A stretch of DNA of 64,000 bases, taken from an uncultured Pelagimonas sp. (GTDB lineage: Bacteria > Pseudomonadota > Alphaproteobacteria > Rhodobacterales > Rhodobacteraceae). Where the stretch lies: assembly GCA_947497905.1 (NCBI GenBank), contig CANMIH010000010.1, forward strand, positions 111,331 through 175,330, written 5' to 3'. A model generated the notes under the pieces. It had not been told where the DNA came from and did not search any database. It worked only from the letters and a program-made list of their open reading frames with translations. The position numbers and the translations under genes are program-made. This document shows, one piece after another, positions 1-8,135 of this stretch (position 1 is its first letter; each line of letters begins with the position of its first letter).

Positions 1-1
1 G

Positions 2-1294
2 GCGCCGGGGCTGATCACCGACTGGGGCTGGAACGACGACAACACTAAGGTGCATATGACAGTGCGCGAGGGCGTGACCTGGCATGATGGAAGTGCCTTT
101 GGCCCAGAAGATGTGGTGTGGTCGCTTGAGCGGGCCGCCAATGAAACCAGCGGCAACCCGATTCAGTTTATCTGGTCGACCATCGGCAACTTTGAAATCG
201 ACGGCAACCGCATCACCGCAGATGTGCTGCGTTTTGAGCCGACGCTGTTCAAATGGATGTCTTTCCTGACCGGCTATGTCCTGCCCAAGGCCTATTACGA
301 AAAAGTCGGTGCCGAAGGGTTTGAGGCCGCGCCGATTGGCACCGGGCCCTATATGGTCGACAAATTCGAGCGCAACGCCTTTGTCCGGCTGAAGGCCAAT
401 GACGCCTATTGGGGCGGGGCGCCTGAGTTCAAATCGGTGACCATCAAATTTGTCACCGACGCAGCGGCGCGGGTCGCCGAGGTGGAATCGGGCAACGCCC
501 ATGTCACGCTTGAAATGCCCTACGAGGAATACGATCGTCTGAACGGTAGCAAACTGGCGGGGGTTGCAGCGCCGGTGTCGGACATTGGGATGGTGTTCTT
601 CAACGATATTGAGGTGATGACCGACCCGAATGTGCGCAAAGCGGCGGTGATGGCGGTGAACAAACAGGCCATCGTGGATCGTCTGCTCTCGGGCTATGGG
701 GTGCCCATCGATACGCTTCAGGCACCGGGATACAGCGCCTATGATGCGAGCGTCAGCACCCCGTATGACCCCGACGGCGCCAAGGCGCTTTTGGCCGAAA
801 GTGGCTACTCCACCGACAATCCGGTGCGTTTCAAAATCCAGACAACGCGAGGGTTCAAACCCAAAGACTATGAGATCATTCAGGCGATTGTCGGTCTGTG
901 GCGTCGGGTGGGCATCGAGGCCGAGATCGAGGTCTATGAGGTTGCCAAGCATTTTGAACTGCGCGCGGCGGATCAGCTGGCACCTGCGGCCTTCTACAAC
1001 TGGGGCAACTCGATCGGAGATCCGACCACCTCAACCGGCTTTGCCATGTTTGGTCCATCGCCGCATTCGGTGTGGGATGGTGAGGATCTGACCGCAATGA
1101 TCGGCCCGCTTTGGGGCGAAGCGGATGAAGCCAAACGCATTGACGGGTGGAAAGCCGTTGATCGCCATATCGCAGAGAACGCGCTGGTGCTGCCGCTGTT
1201 CCAATATGTCCAGCCGGTCTTGCATGCCAAAGGTGTGACGGTTGTTCCGCATGCCTCGGGCGCCTTGCTTCCCGCGCTGATGACCCGATCATAA
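2..1294 (+). CDS. Peptide-type ABC transporter substrate-binding protein, 5' partial
   Basis: This is the C-terminal 430 residues of a family 5 extracellular solute-binding protein (DppA/OppA/NikA type), which captures a peptide, nickel chelate or similar solute in the periplasm and delivers it to the permeases downstream. The frame is open from base 2, so the signal peptide and N-terminus lie left of the window. The family landmark near the start (tryptophan-rich stretch, then REGVTWHDG and GPEDVVWSLER) is clear, and the C-terminus has the usual LPLFQY segment. It heads an operon with two permeases and two ATPases, the normal complete Dpp set. The substrate cannot be read from sequence. An internal GTG at 50 is not the real start because homology continues upstream of it. 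Confidence 0.9.
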   Translation, partial: APGLITDWGWNDDNTKVHMTVREGVTWHDGSAFGPEDVVWSLERAANETSGNPIQFIWSTIGNFEIDGNRITADVLRFEPTLFKWMSFLTGYVLPKAYYEKVGAEGFEAAPIGTGPYMVDKFERNAFVRLKANDAYWGGAPEFKSVTIKFVTDAAARVAEVESGNAHVTLEMPYEEYDRLNGSKLAGVAAPVSDIGMVFFNDIEVMTDPNVRKAAVMAVNKQAIVDRLLSGYGVPIDTLQAPGYSAYDASVSTPYDPDGAKALLAESGYSTDNPVRFKIQTTRGFKPKDYEIIQAIVGLWRRVGIEAEIEVYEVAKHFELRAADQLAPAAFYNWGNSIGDPTTSTGFAMFGPSPHSVWDGEDLTAMIGPLWGEADEAKRIDGWKAVDRHIAENALVLPLFQYVQPVLHAKGVTVVPHASGALLPALMTRS

Positions 1295-1318
1295 GACTAG
1301 ACCCGGGACAAAGCTGAA

Positions 1319-2329
1319 ATGACACTGCTGAAACGCGCTTTGGCGCAACTTTGTACGACGGCAATCACCCTGTTTGGTGTGGCGATTGTTGTGTTTTTTG
1401 TGGTTCGCGTTGTCCCGGGTAACCCGATTGCCATGATGCTGCCGCCCGGCGCCAGTGCCGAGGATATCTCTCGGCTTGAGGCGCTCTATGGGTTGGATAA
1501 ATCCATCCTGCACCAGTTTGTCATCTGGCTGGGTGGCGCGGTGCAGGGGGATCTGGGCACCTCGATCACCACACGTCAGCCAGTGCTTGAACTGGTTTTG
1601 TCGCGTCTGCCTGCCACGCTTGAGCTGTCGATGATGGCTCTGGTGATTGCGGTTGCTATTGGTGGTGTGCTTGCCCTGACCGGCACCCGGATGCGAGGCA
1701 CGCGGGTGGAAGGTGCGATTGATGTCGGCAATGGCATGGCGCTCTCCGTGCCTGATTTCCTGTGGGGGCTTGTGCTCATCCTTGCCTTTGGGGTGCTCTG
1801 GCCGATTTTCCATATTTCTGGCCGGGCCTCTCCCACACTCGATTTCGAGTTTGCTACAAAATTCTATCTGTTTGAGAGTGTGCTGCGGCTGCGATTTGAT
1901 GTCTGGCTGGATCTTGTCAGCCACATGTTCATGCCCGCACTGGCGCTGGCCATTCCTCTAGCGGCGATCATTGCGCAGCTTCTCAAGCAATCTCTGAAGG
2001 AAACCATGCATTTGGACTATGTGACGCTTGCCCGCACCAAGGGCTATGGCGAAAACTCTGTCATCCTGCGCGAGGCGCTGCCCAATGCGATTTTGCCGAC
2101 GCTGACGTTGGTGGGGGTGCAGTTCACCTTTTTGATCGGCGGCACGGTAATCATCGAGCGGCTGTTTTCCTACGAAGGTCTGGGGAACATGGCGATTGAT
2201 GCGGTGATCAACCGGGATTTGCCGTTGATCCAAGGGATTGTGATCCTGTTTGCCCTGATCTTCACCGCGGTCAATCTGGTGGTGGATCTGTCTTACGCGG
2301 CCCTGAACCCGAGGTTGCGTCATGGTTGA
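1319..2329 (+). CDS. ABC transporter permease, DppB type
   Basis: Inner-membrane permease of 336 residues of the DppB/OppB family, forming half of the translocation pore of the peptide-type transporter. It has the family N-terminus with a first membrane helix (ITLFGVAIVVFFVVRVVPGNP), followed by a periplasmic loop, further helices and the coupling motif around EALPNAILPTLTLVG that docks on the ATPases. Length is normal for DppB. It starts 24 bases after the binding-protein stop and overlaps the next permease by 8 bases, so translation is probably coupled. Confidence 0.93.
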   Translation: MTLLKRALAQLCTTAITLFGVAIVVFFVVRVVPGNPIAMMLPPGASAEDISRLEALYGLDKSILHQFVIWLGGAVQGDLGTSITTRQPVLELVLSRLPATLELSMMALVIAVAIGGVLALTGTRMRGTRVEGAIDVGNGMALSVPDFLWGLVLILAFGVLWPIFHISGRASPTLDFEFATKFYLFESVLRLRFDVWLDLVSHMFMPALALAIPLAAIIAQLLKQSLKETMHLDYVTLARTKGYGENSVILREALPNAILPTLTLVGVQFTFLIGGTVIIERLFSYEGLGNMAIDAVINRDLPLIQGIVILFALIFTAVNLVVDLSYAALNPRLRHG

Positions 2330-3173
2330 TGGTCGGTCCCTCGTTACGCGCAAAATGGGCGCGCGTCTTTGGTTGTCTGGCGGATGGCTTGTGCTTTTGG
2401 CATTGGCGGCGCTCTTCGCCCCATGGATCAGCCCGCAGGATCCTCTGGCGCAGGATATATTTGCCTCGCGTCTTCCGCCGTTCTGGCAGAGTGGTGCGGA
2501 GCCGGGCTTTCCTCTGGGCACAGATTCCCTTGGTCGTGATGTTCTAAGCCGGATGATCCATGGCGCCCGCGTTGCGCTGGGAGTTGCCTTGATCGCGGGC
2601 ACGCTGACCTGTCTGGTGGGGGCGAGCCTTGGCTTGATTGCGGGCTATTTCCGCGGCTGGCCCGATCTGGTGATCTCGCGCTTTATCGACATCTGGATGG
2701 CCTTCCCGCCGGTGTTGTTTTCCATTCTTCTGATCGCGGTTCTGGGTACGGGGCTGACCTCGATCATCATCGCTATTGTGGTGATTGACTGGACCCGCTT
2801 TGCTCGGGTGATCCGGGCCGAAGCCATTGGGCAGGGGGCGATGGATTATGTGGTGTCGGCGCAGGTCGCCGGGCGCAAACGCTTTGACACAATGATCCGC
2901 GAAGTTCTGCCAAATGTCCTGCCAACGATTGTGGTGCTTTTGACGCTTGAGATGGGCATCGCAGTGATCATCGAGGCGATCCTGAGCTTTGTGAACCTGT
3001 CGATCTCAACTGACCAACCCACATGGGGTGGTATGATTTCCGAAGGCCGCATTTCCATTCATCAGGCCTGGTGGGTTCTGATTTTTCCTTTGGTGTCTTT
3101 GTTCCTTACAGTGCTCAGCTTTAGCCAGCTGGGGGAGGGGCTCAAAGACCGTTTTGATCCGGTGCTGCGATGA
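2322..3173 (+). CDS. ABC transporter permease, DppC type
   Basis: Second permease subunit, 283 residues, DppC/OppC family. The N-terminal helix is followed by the diagnostic periplasmic motif FPLGTDSLGRDVLSR, then five further membrane segments and the EAA-type coupling loop (REVLPNVLPTIVV). The ATG at 2322 lies inside the end of the DppB-type gene. The stop overlaps the start of the first ATPase gene in an ATGA arrangement. It should pair one to one with the preceding permease. Confidence 0.93.
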   Translation: MVDGRSLVTRKMGARLWLSGGWLVLLALAALFAPWISPQDPLAQDIFASRLPPFWQSGAEPGFPLGTDSLGRDVLSRMIHGARVALGVALIAGTLTCLVGASLGLIAGYFRGWPDLVISRFIDIWMAFPPVLFSILLIAVLGTGLTSIIIAIVVIDWTRFARVIRAEAIGQGAMDYVVSAQVAGRKRFDTMIREVLPNVLPTIVVLLTLEMGIAVIIEAILSFVNLSISTDQPTWGGMISEGRISIHQAWWVLIFPLVSLFLTVLSFSQLGEGLKDRFDPVLR

Positions 3174-4042
3174 CGCCATTCCTTCAGATATCCAATCTTA
3201 ATGTCACTCTGGGTCAAACCCATCCGATTTTGCGCTCGGTGGACCTGACGCTGAGCGAAGGTGAGACACGCGGGCTTGTGGGTGAAAGCGGCGCAGGCAA
3301 AAGCATGATCGGCAAGGCCATTCTGGGAACCCTGCCCTCGGCCTTGCGGGTCAGGTCCGGTGAGATCGTGCTGGATGGCGAAGATCTGCAACGCCTAGCG
3401 GACAAAGACCGGCGGCGGGTGATTGGCGCCAAGGCGGCGCTGATCCCGCAAGATCCTTTGACGGCGCTGAACCCGTCGAAACGGATTGGAGTGCAGATCA
3501 CCAACCGCTTGGTCGATATTCTCGGCTGGCGACGCAAGGCGGCCGAGGCTCGGGCGATTGAGCTGTTGGATGAGGTGCACATCCCGAACCCGGACCGCGT
3601 GATGCGGGCCTATCCGCATGAGCTCTCGGGGGGAATGCGGCAACGGATTTTGATTGCCGCCGCCTTTGCCGCCGAACCCAAGCTGATCATCGCGGATGAG
3701 CCGACCACGGCCTTGGATGTGACCGCCCAGAAACAGGTGCTCAAGCTTATTCACGAGATGCAGCAGCGCCATGGCACGTCGTTGTTGTTTGTCACCCATG
3801 ATCTTGGGGTGGTCTCAAAGATCTGTCAGTCCTTGACGGTGCTGTATTCAGGGCTTGTTCTGGAAAGCACCGGCGTGGACGAGTTTTTCGCCACGCCCCG
3901 CCATGCATATTCCCGTGCGCTGTTACAGGCGACGCCGAAATACACCGACCCTGATGCCAGCCTGACACCGGTGCCCGATCCTGTGATCGAGGCCACCCAA
4001 CGCGAGGTGCAGATGTTTGACCGAAAGCAGGCCCATGTCTGA
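3170..4042 (+). CDS. ABC transporter ATPase, DppD type
   Basis: Cytoplasmic ATP-binding subunit of 290 residues. Visible are Walker A (GESGAGKSMIGK, about residues 40-51), the signature (LSGGMRQR) and Walker B (LIIADEPTTALD) followed by the switch histidine (LFVTHDLG). The C-terminal extension is shorter than in many DppD proteins, which run to about 325 residues with an oligopeptide-transport C-terminal domain. No obvious iron-sulfur type cysteine cluster is present. It overlaps the second ATPase gene by 8 bases. Confidence 0.93.
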   Translation: MTPFLQISNLNVTLGQTHPILRSVDLTLSEGETRGLVGESGAGKSMIGKAILGTLPSALRVRSGEIVLDGEDLQRLADKDRRRVIGAKAALIPQDPLTALNPSKRIGVQITNRLVDILGWRRKAAEARAIELLDEVHIPNPDRVMRAYPHELSGGMRQRILIAAAFAAEPKLIIADEPTTALDVTAQKQVLKLIHEMQQRHGTSLLFVTHDLGVVSKICQSLTVLYSGLVLESTGVDEFFATPRHAYSRALLQATPKYTDPDASLTPVPDPVIEATQREVQMFDRKQAHV

Positions 4043-4838
4043 CATGATTTATTCTATTCGGGATCTGCGCCTAAGCTTTCCCGATCTCGCGCATAAACCG
4101 CTTTTTGGGGCGGCGCCTCGGGTCGAGGTTCTCAAAGGCATTAGCTTTGACGTGCCGCGTGGCGATGTTCTGGGCATTGTCGGTGGTTCGGGGTCGGGCA
4201 AGTCAACGCTGGGGCGTACCATGCTGCGATTGCTCGAACCCGATGCGGGTCAGATTGTGTTTGATGGGCGGGACATCTCCCATCTGAGTGAAACTGACCT
4301 GCGTCCGCTGCGTCGCCGGTTTCAGATGATTTTTCAGGATCCGATGTCGTCGCTAAACCCACGCCTGACGGTGGGCCGGATCATTGCAGGACCGGTCGCG
4401 CTTCATGGGTTTGACGATGTCTGGGACCGGGTCAGGCAGGCGCTGGACAATGTCGGCCTGCCGCAAAGCTTTGCATCGCGCTATCCCCATGAGCTGTCCG
4501 GAGGCCAGCGCCAGCGGGTTGGCATTGCGCGATCCATCGCTGTTGAGCCGGATTTCATTCTAGCGGATGAAATTGTCTCCGGTTTAGATGTGTCGTCACA
4601 GGCGCAGGTGCTCAATCTGCTGGAAAGGCTGGTGGCAGATCTGGGTCTCACCCTTGGGTTTGTCAGTCACGATCTCTCCGTTGTGCGCCGTCTGTGTAGC
4701 CACGTTTTGGTGCTGCATCACGGTGAAGTGGTGGAGAATGCCGCCAACAAACAGGTCTTTGAGGCCCCGGAAGCTGAGTACACACAATCGCTGCTGGATG
4801 CCATTCCGTTGCCGGATCCCAAGCAGATTTGGTTCTAA
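4035..4838 (+). CDS. ABC transporter ATPase, DppF type
   Basis: Second ATP-binding subunit, about 267 residues, with Walker A GGSGSGKSTLGR, the FQDPMSSLNPR stretch typical of DppF/OppF, signature LSGGQRQRVGIARS and Walker B with switch histidine (VSHDLSVV). The start was set at the ATG at 4035, overlapping the previous stop, with a purine-rich AGCAGG just upstream. A TTG at 4017 in the same frame would add six residues that the family lacks. The residue after the Walker B aspartate is glutamate followed by IVSGLD rather than the usual PTSALD, a small deviation. It closes the peptide-type transporter operon. Confidence 0.92.
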   Translation: MSDMIYSIRDLRLSFPDLAHKPLFGAAPRVEVLKGISFDVPRGDVLGIVGGSGSGKSTLGRTMLRLLEPDAGQIVFDGRDISHLSETDLRPLRRRFQMIFQDPMSSLNPRLTVGRIIAGPVALHGFDDVWDRVRQALDNVGLPQSFASRYPHELSGGQRQRVGIARSIAVEPDFILADEIVSGLDVSSQAQVLNLLERLVADLGLTLGFVSHDLSVVRRLCSHVLVLHHGEVVENAANKQVFEAPEAEYTQSLLDAIPLPDPKQIWF

Positions 4839-4852
4839 TCGCGCCAAGGGTT

Positions 4853-4901
4853 CACACCCCATGCTGGGTGTGGCCGATCAGGCCTAACCGGCCGTGTTAG
4901 G
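4853..4901 (+). terminator. Paired stem-loops after the peptide transporter operon
   Basis: Two hairpins follow the last ATPase gene. The first has a perfect 7-bp stem (CACACCC at 4853-4859 with GGGTGTG at 4866-4872). The second has a 6-bp stem (CCTAAC at 4883-4888 with GTTAGG at 4896-4901). No T-run follows, so an intrinsic terminator is likely but not certain. A role in 3' end protection is also possible. Confidence 0.45.
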
Positions 4902-4920
4902 TGATGTCCGCTTGACGTGA

Positions 4921-4945
4921 TATGTTTTATATAATTAAAAACACA
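4921..4945. promoter_or_regulatory. Operator copy 1 of a 25-bp palindromic element
   Basis: An AT-rich palindrome with arms TGTTTT and AAAACA around an A/T core. It lies 47 bases before the oxidoreductase start at 4993. The same pattern recurs twice in the GntR/permease intergenic region at 8035-8059 and 8081-8105. Fifteen of 25 positions are identical in all three copies (ATGTT at positions 2-6, A at 11, ATTAAA at 14-19, ACA at 21-23). The inferred ligand is the GntR regulator encoded at 7079-7984. Confidence 0.6.
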
Positions 4946-4992
4946 GCACATGAAGTGCTGACCGTCTCTTGGCACCACGGAAAGGACAAAGC

Positions 4993-6105
4993 GTGCAACC
5001 CACCCCTATTCTACAATTCGGCACCAGCCGATTTCTTCAGGCCCACGCCGATCTCTTCCTCTCCGAGGCTATGAAGGCGGGACAAAAGGTCGGGCCGATC
5101 ACCGTGGTCCAAAGCTCAGGCGATCCGGCGCGCGCTAAACGTCTTGGCGCCCTTGCTGGGTCGTTCCCGGTCAGGATCGAAGGTCTTGTTGACGGCGCAC
5201 GCATTCAGGAAACGATTGCCGTCACAAGCATCTCCAGAACTTTGTCGACAGCTTTGGATTGGGATGAGGTGGTCCGGGTCTTTGTTGAAGAGGCGGAAAT
5301 TATCTTGTCCAACACCGGCGACGCGGGCTTTGCCCCACAGGCAAGTGACGCCGGTCCAAAGTTTGAACAGTCCATGTCCTACCCGGCTAAGCTGAAGCAC
5401 CTGTTGCACTTGCGATTTTCTGCCGGAGCTTCGCCGATCCAGATCATGCCGATGGAGCTGATTGCAGACAACGGAAACGCCCTAAAGGCCCGGGTTCTGG
5501 AGCTTTCCACCGAGGATGCTTCTGAGTTCCGAACCTATCTGGAACAGGATGTCATCTGGGTGAATTCACTGGTGGATCGAATCGTGTCCCAGCCTCTGGA
5601 GCCGGCAGGAGCGGTGGCGGAACCCTATGCGCTCTGGGCCATCGAAGACCAGCCGGGTCTAACCCTTCCCTGTGTGCATCCGTCAGTGACGGTTGTTCCA
5701 ACATTGGCGGAGATTGAAACGCTTAAATTGTTTGTTCTCAACCTCGGACACACCGTTCTGGCAGACCGTTGGCTGCGCCGTCAGGGGGCTTTGGATGCTC
5801 TGGTGCGTGAGGCGATGGAAGATGCAGATGAAGTTACACATCTAAGACAGGTGCTCCAAGCCGAAGTGCGCCCCGCTTTTGTTCATGCTGGTCAGGCAGA
5901 CGCGTTTGACACCTATGTCGACACGACCTTTGAGCGCTTTTCGAACCCCTTTCTGGATCACAAAATCGCGGATATTGCCCAGAACCACAGCCAAAAGGTA
6001 GCGCGCCGGATCGAGGCGATGCTGCTTTGGGCCACACAGCAGAGAGACACCTCACCAAAACCGGTGTTGGCCGAGATTGTGGCGCGGAACTTGGAAGCGG
6101 CATGA
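4993..6105 (+). CDS. Mannitol dehydrogenase family oxidoreductase, tagaturonate/fructuronate reductase-like
   Basis: About 370 residues of the mannitol dehydrogenase/UxaB/UxuB family: NAD-linked enzymes that interconvert hexuronate-derived ketoacids and aldonates, for example D-tagaturonate and D-altronate. The N-terminal nucleotide-binding segment begins QFGTSRFLQAH. The middle shows MPMELIADNGN and WVNSLVDRIV, close to the UxaB pattern CELI..NG and DRIV. The C-terminal domain carries the conserved LNLGHTVLADRW helix. The start was set at GTG 4993, which has AAAGGA seven bases upstream; a TTG at 4969 is an alternative. It overlaps the next gene as ATGA. Downstream of operator copy 1, it probably answers to the GntR regulator at 7079-7984. 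The exact substrate is inferred. Confidence 0.82.
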   Translation: MQPTPILQFGTSRFLQAHADLFLSEAMKAGQKVGPITVVQSSGDPARAKRLGALAGSFPVRIEGLVDGARIQETIAVTSISRTLSTALDWDEVVRVFVEEAEIILSNTGDAGFAPQASDAGPKFEQSMSYPAKLKHLLHLRFSAGASPIQIMPMELIADNGNALKARVLELSTEDASEFRTYLEQDVIWVNSLVDRIVSQPLEPAGAVAEPYALWAIEDQPGLTLPCVHPSVTVVPTLAEIETLKLFVLNLGHTVLADRWLRRQGALDALVREAMEDADEVTHLRQVLQAEVRPAFVHAGQADAFDTYVDTTFERFSNPFLDHKIADIAQNHSQKVARRIEAMLLWATQQRDTSPKPVLAEIVARNLEAA

Positions 6106-7082
6106 TGGATATGAAGGTGAACCGCGTGGGGCAGACAGATGTCTCAGTGACCTCCCTGTCTCTGGGGGGTGCGAGCCTCGGCAATTTGGGGCAGGTGGTC
6201 AGCGATGCAGATGCGAACGCGGTTCTGCATCACGCTTGGTCGGCGGGCATCCGGTACTTCGATACGGCACCGCATTATGGGCGTGGCCTTTCAGAGCAGC
6301 GCATGGGCGCGTTTCTCAAGGCCAGACCCCGTGAGGACTTTGTCTTGTCCACCAAAGTCGGTCGTGTCCTGTCACCGGGGCCGCAGCTTAAAGAAGCGGA
6401 TGGGTTTATCGAGCCACTGCCAAATGCGGTGCGGTACGATTACTCTGCGGATGGCATTTTGGAAAGTTTCGAAGCCAGCTGCGCCCGGCTTGGTACTTCT
6501 AAAATCGACATCGTCTTTGTGCATGACATTGGTGATTACACGCACGGGACCACCGAAGGCGCTCGGCATCTGGAGGCGCTTCTGGGATCAGGCATGGCGG
6601 CGTTGCAGCGGCTCAAGCAGGCCGGGCGGATTGGGGCCATTGGATTGGGTGTCAACGAGTGTCAGATTTGCATCGAGGTGATGAAACACACTCCTTTAGA
6701 CGTAATCTTGCTGGCGGGGCGATTGACCCTTTTGGACCGAACGGCAGAAGCGGCGCTGTTGGATCTCTGCGCGGCGCAGGGCACCAGCCTCGTCTTGGGA
6801 GGTATTTTCAACTCGGGCATACTGGCAACCGGCCCATCGCCGGATGCGTGGTTCGATTATGCTCCGGCAGAGACCGAGATCCTTGAGAAGGTCACGGCGT
6901 TGCAGGACCAAGCCAAAGAGGTGGGCCTTACACTGGCGGAGGCCGCCTTGCAGTTTGCGCTGCGCCATCCTGCGGCCTGTTCGGTCCTGCTTGGAACGGG
7001 CAAGATACGATCCTTGCAGCGCAATCTGGATGCAGCAGCGCTTCAGATCTCCGGTCAGGCATTAGAGTTTGTGACAACCTAG
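6102..7082 (+). CDS. Aldo/keto reductase, aldose 1-dehydrogenase (L-fucose/L-galactose type)
   Basis: 326-residue aldo/keto reductase of the D-threo-aldose 1-dehydrogenase (L-fucose dehydrogenase) group, which oxidises an aldose at C1 to its lactone with NAD(P). Visible are the TIM-barrel start with GGASLGNLG, the catalytic tetrad region YFDTAPHYGRGLSEQRMG (Asp and Tyr), STKVGR (Lys) and the VHDIGD histidine, then the LGVNE and LGTGKI cofactor segments. The ATG at 6102 overlaps the previous stop, so the two genes are co-translated. The neighbours (a UxaB-like reductase and, across the transporter, an LgoD-like dehydrogenase) suggest L-galactose as substrate; L-fucose or D-arabinose remain possible. 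Confidence 0.85.
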   Translation: MMDMKVNRVGQTDVSVTSLSLGGASLGNLGQVVSDADANAVLHHAWSAGIRYFDTAPHYGRGLSEQRMGAFLKARPREDFVLSTKVGRVLSPGPQLKEADGFIEPLPNAVRYDYSADGILESFEASCARLGTSKIDIVFVHDIGDYTHGTTEGARHLEALLGSGMAALQRLKQAGRIGAIGLGVNECQICIEVMKHTPLDVILLAGRLTLLDRTAEAALLDLCAAQGTSLVLGGIFNSGILATGPSPDAWFDYAPAETEILEKVTALQDQAKEVGLTLAEAALQFALRHPAACSVLLGTGKIRSLQRNLDAAALQISGQALEFVTT

Positions 7083-7984
7083 CTCGCGTGGTGGTGGGTC
7101 TGAAGAGAGGTCAGCAGGGTCTGTTTTGACGTGGCCAGATGGCGACGTGCGGCGGCTTCGGCCTTGTCAGCGTCTCGGCTCCGCAATGCATCGATAAGCG
7201 TGAGATGTTCCTGAATGGCGCTTTCGTTGCGCTCTCGTTCGTTGGATTTGTTCCATTGAAAATGGTAGTGAAACACCAGCGAAATGATCTTTTGAAACTC
7301 TTTGACAAACCGATTTGAAACCACGCCGTTGATCGCCGCGTGAAACTTTTCATCTAGCGGAGAAAAGTCGTGGAAATCGGCATCGATGCGGGTGAGCAAC
7401 GATAGATGTTCCTGCTCAAGCGCATCCAGTTGCGCCCAAATGTCGTGTTCTGGTGGTAGGGCGGCCAGCTGACGCACCGAGTTCAGCTCCAGCACAGTTC
7501 GAAAGTCTGACAACTCAACCGCATAGTCGGTCGTAAACCCATCCAGCACCCAGCCACCGCGCGGCCGACGCACAACGATGCCAAACCGACTGAGCGACGA
7601 CAAAAACTCCTGCAACGTATGTGTGGCGACAGAAAACTCCTTGGAAAGCTGCGCGACATTCAGCGCGGTGCCTGGCGGAACGTCCATGCGCAGCACCCAA
7701 TCCAGAAAACGGCTTTCCAGTTCTTCGAGGCTGAGTAAGACCGGTGGGCCTTCTAGACGGTCTGCGGGTCTGGACCGGCGTATGATGATCTTGTCGCGGC
7801 CATCTAGTACGATGATTGCTTGCTCATCCAATCGGGCCAGAGCGCTGCGGATCACCGTGCGGCTTACGTCCAACTGGGCGGACAGAGCATTTTCAGAGGG
7901 TAGAAAATCACCAACTTTCAAAGAGTCGCAAAGATCTAGAAGCTGGTTATGTGCCTCAACGAAGCGTGTGTTTGTCCGAGCCAT
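7079..7984 (-). CDS. GntR family regulator with two N-terminal winged helices and FCD domain
   Basis: 301-residue transcription factor. Residues about 8-70 form a winged helix with the GntR motif FLPSENALSAQLDVSRTVIR. Residues about 95-150 form a second one (VPPGTALNVAQLSKEFSVATHT..RPRGGW). The rest is an FCD effector domain with the metal-type aspartate and histidines (LDEKFH, HYHFQW, QEHLTLIDAL). Typical FadR/FCD regulators have one winged helix and about 230 residues. It is convergent with the aldose dehydrogenase (3' ends overlap by 4 bases) and divergent from the transporter operon. Operator-like palindromes lie between it and the transporter and in front of the oxidoreductase operon, so it probably controls both, releasing on binding the sugar or a sugar acid. 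Confidence 0.9.
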   Translation of the reverse strand: MARTNTRFVEAHNQLLDLCDSLKVGDFLPSENALSAQLDVSRTVIRSALARLDEQAIIVLDGRDKIIIRRSRPADRLEGPPVLLSLEELESRFLDWVLRMDVPPGTALNVAQLSKEFSVATHTLQEFLSSLSRFGIVVRRPRGGWVLDGFTTDYAVELSDFRTVLELNSVRQLAALPPEHDIWAQLDALEQEHLSLLTRIDADFHDFSPLDEKFHAAINGVVSNRFVKEFQKIISLVFHYHFQWNKSNERERNESAIQEHLTLIDALRSRDADKAEAAARRHLATSKQTLLTSLQTHHHAS

Positions 7985-8034
7985 ACCGCGTGTTGGTCCT
8001 CATGATGTCATCGCCTGTATATATGTTTTTTTGA

Positions 8035-8059
8035 GATGTTCAAAAAAATTAAAAACATT
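8035..8059. promoter_or_regulatory. Operator copy 2 of the 25-bp palindromic element
   Basis: ATGTT and AAAACAT arms flank an A/T core. The site is 50 bases from the GntR start and 76 bases from the permease start. An additional half-site (ATATGTTTTT) precedes it at about 8021-8030, making an outer ATGTTTTT/AAAAACAT inverted repeat. Confidence 0.6.
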
Positions 8060-8080
8060 TGACGCAGGAAAATCCCACTA

Positions 8081-8105
8081 TATGTTTATTATTATTAAAG
8101 ACAGA
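8081..8105. promoter_or_regulatory. Operator copy 3 of the 25-bp palindromic element
   Basis: Third copy, 46 bases from copy 2 on centre, ending 30 bases before the permease ATG. TATGTTTATT begins the site and ATTAAAGACA closes it; one arm position deviates (G for A). It is placed where a bound repressor would block the transporter promoter. Confidence 0.58.
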
Positions 8106-8135
8106 AGGCGTCTTTAAAGGGGAGAGAAGAAAACC

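Noticed and set aside
4839..4992. Possible riboswitch between the peptide transporter and the oxidoreductase
   Set aside because: The hairpins are short and fit termination, and the AT-rich part is explained by the palindromic operator; no known riboswitch core was recognised.
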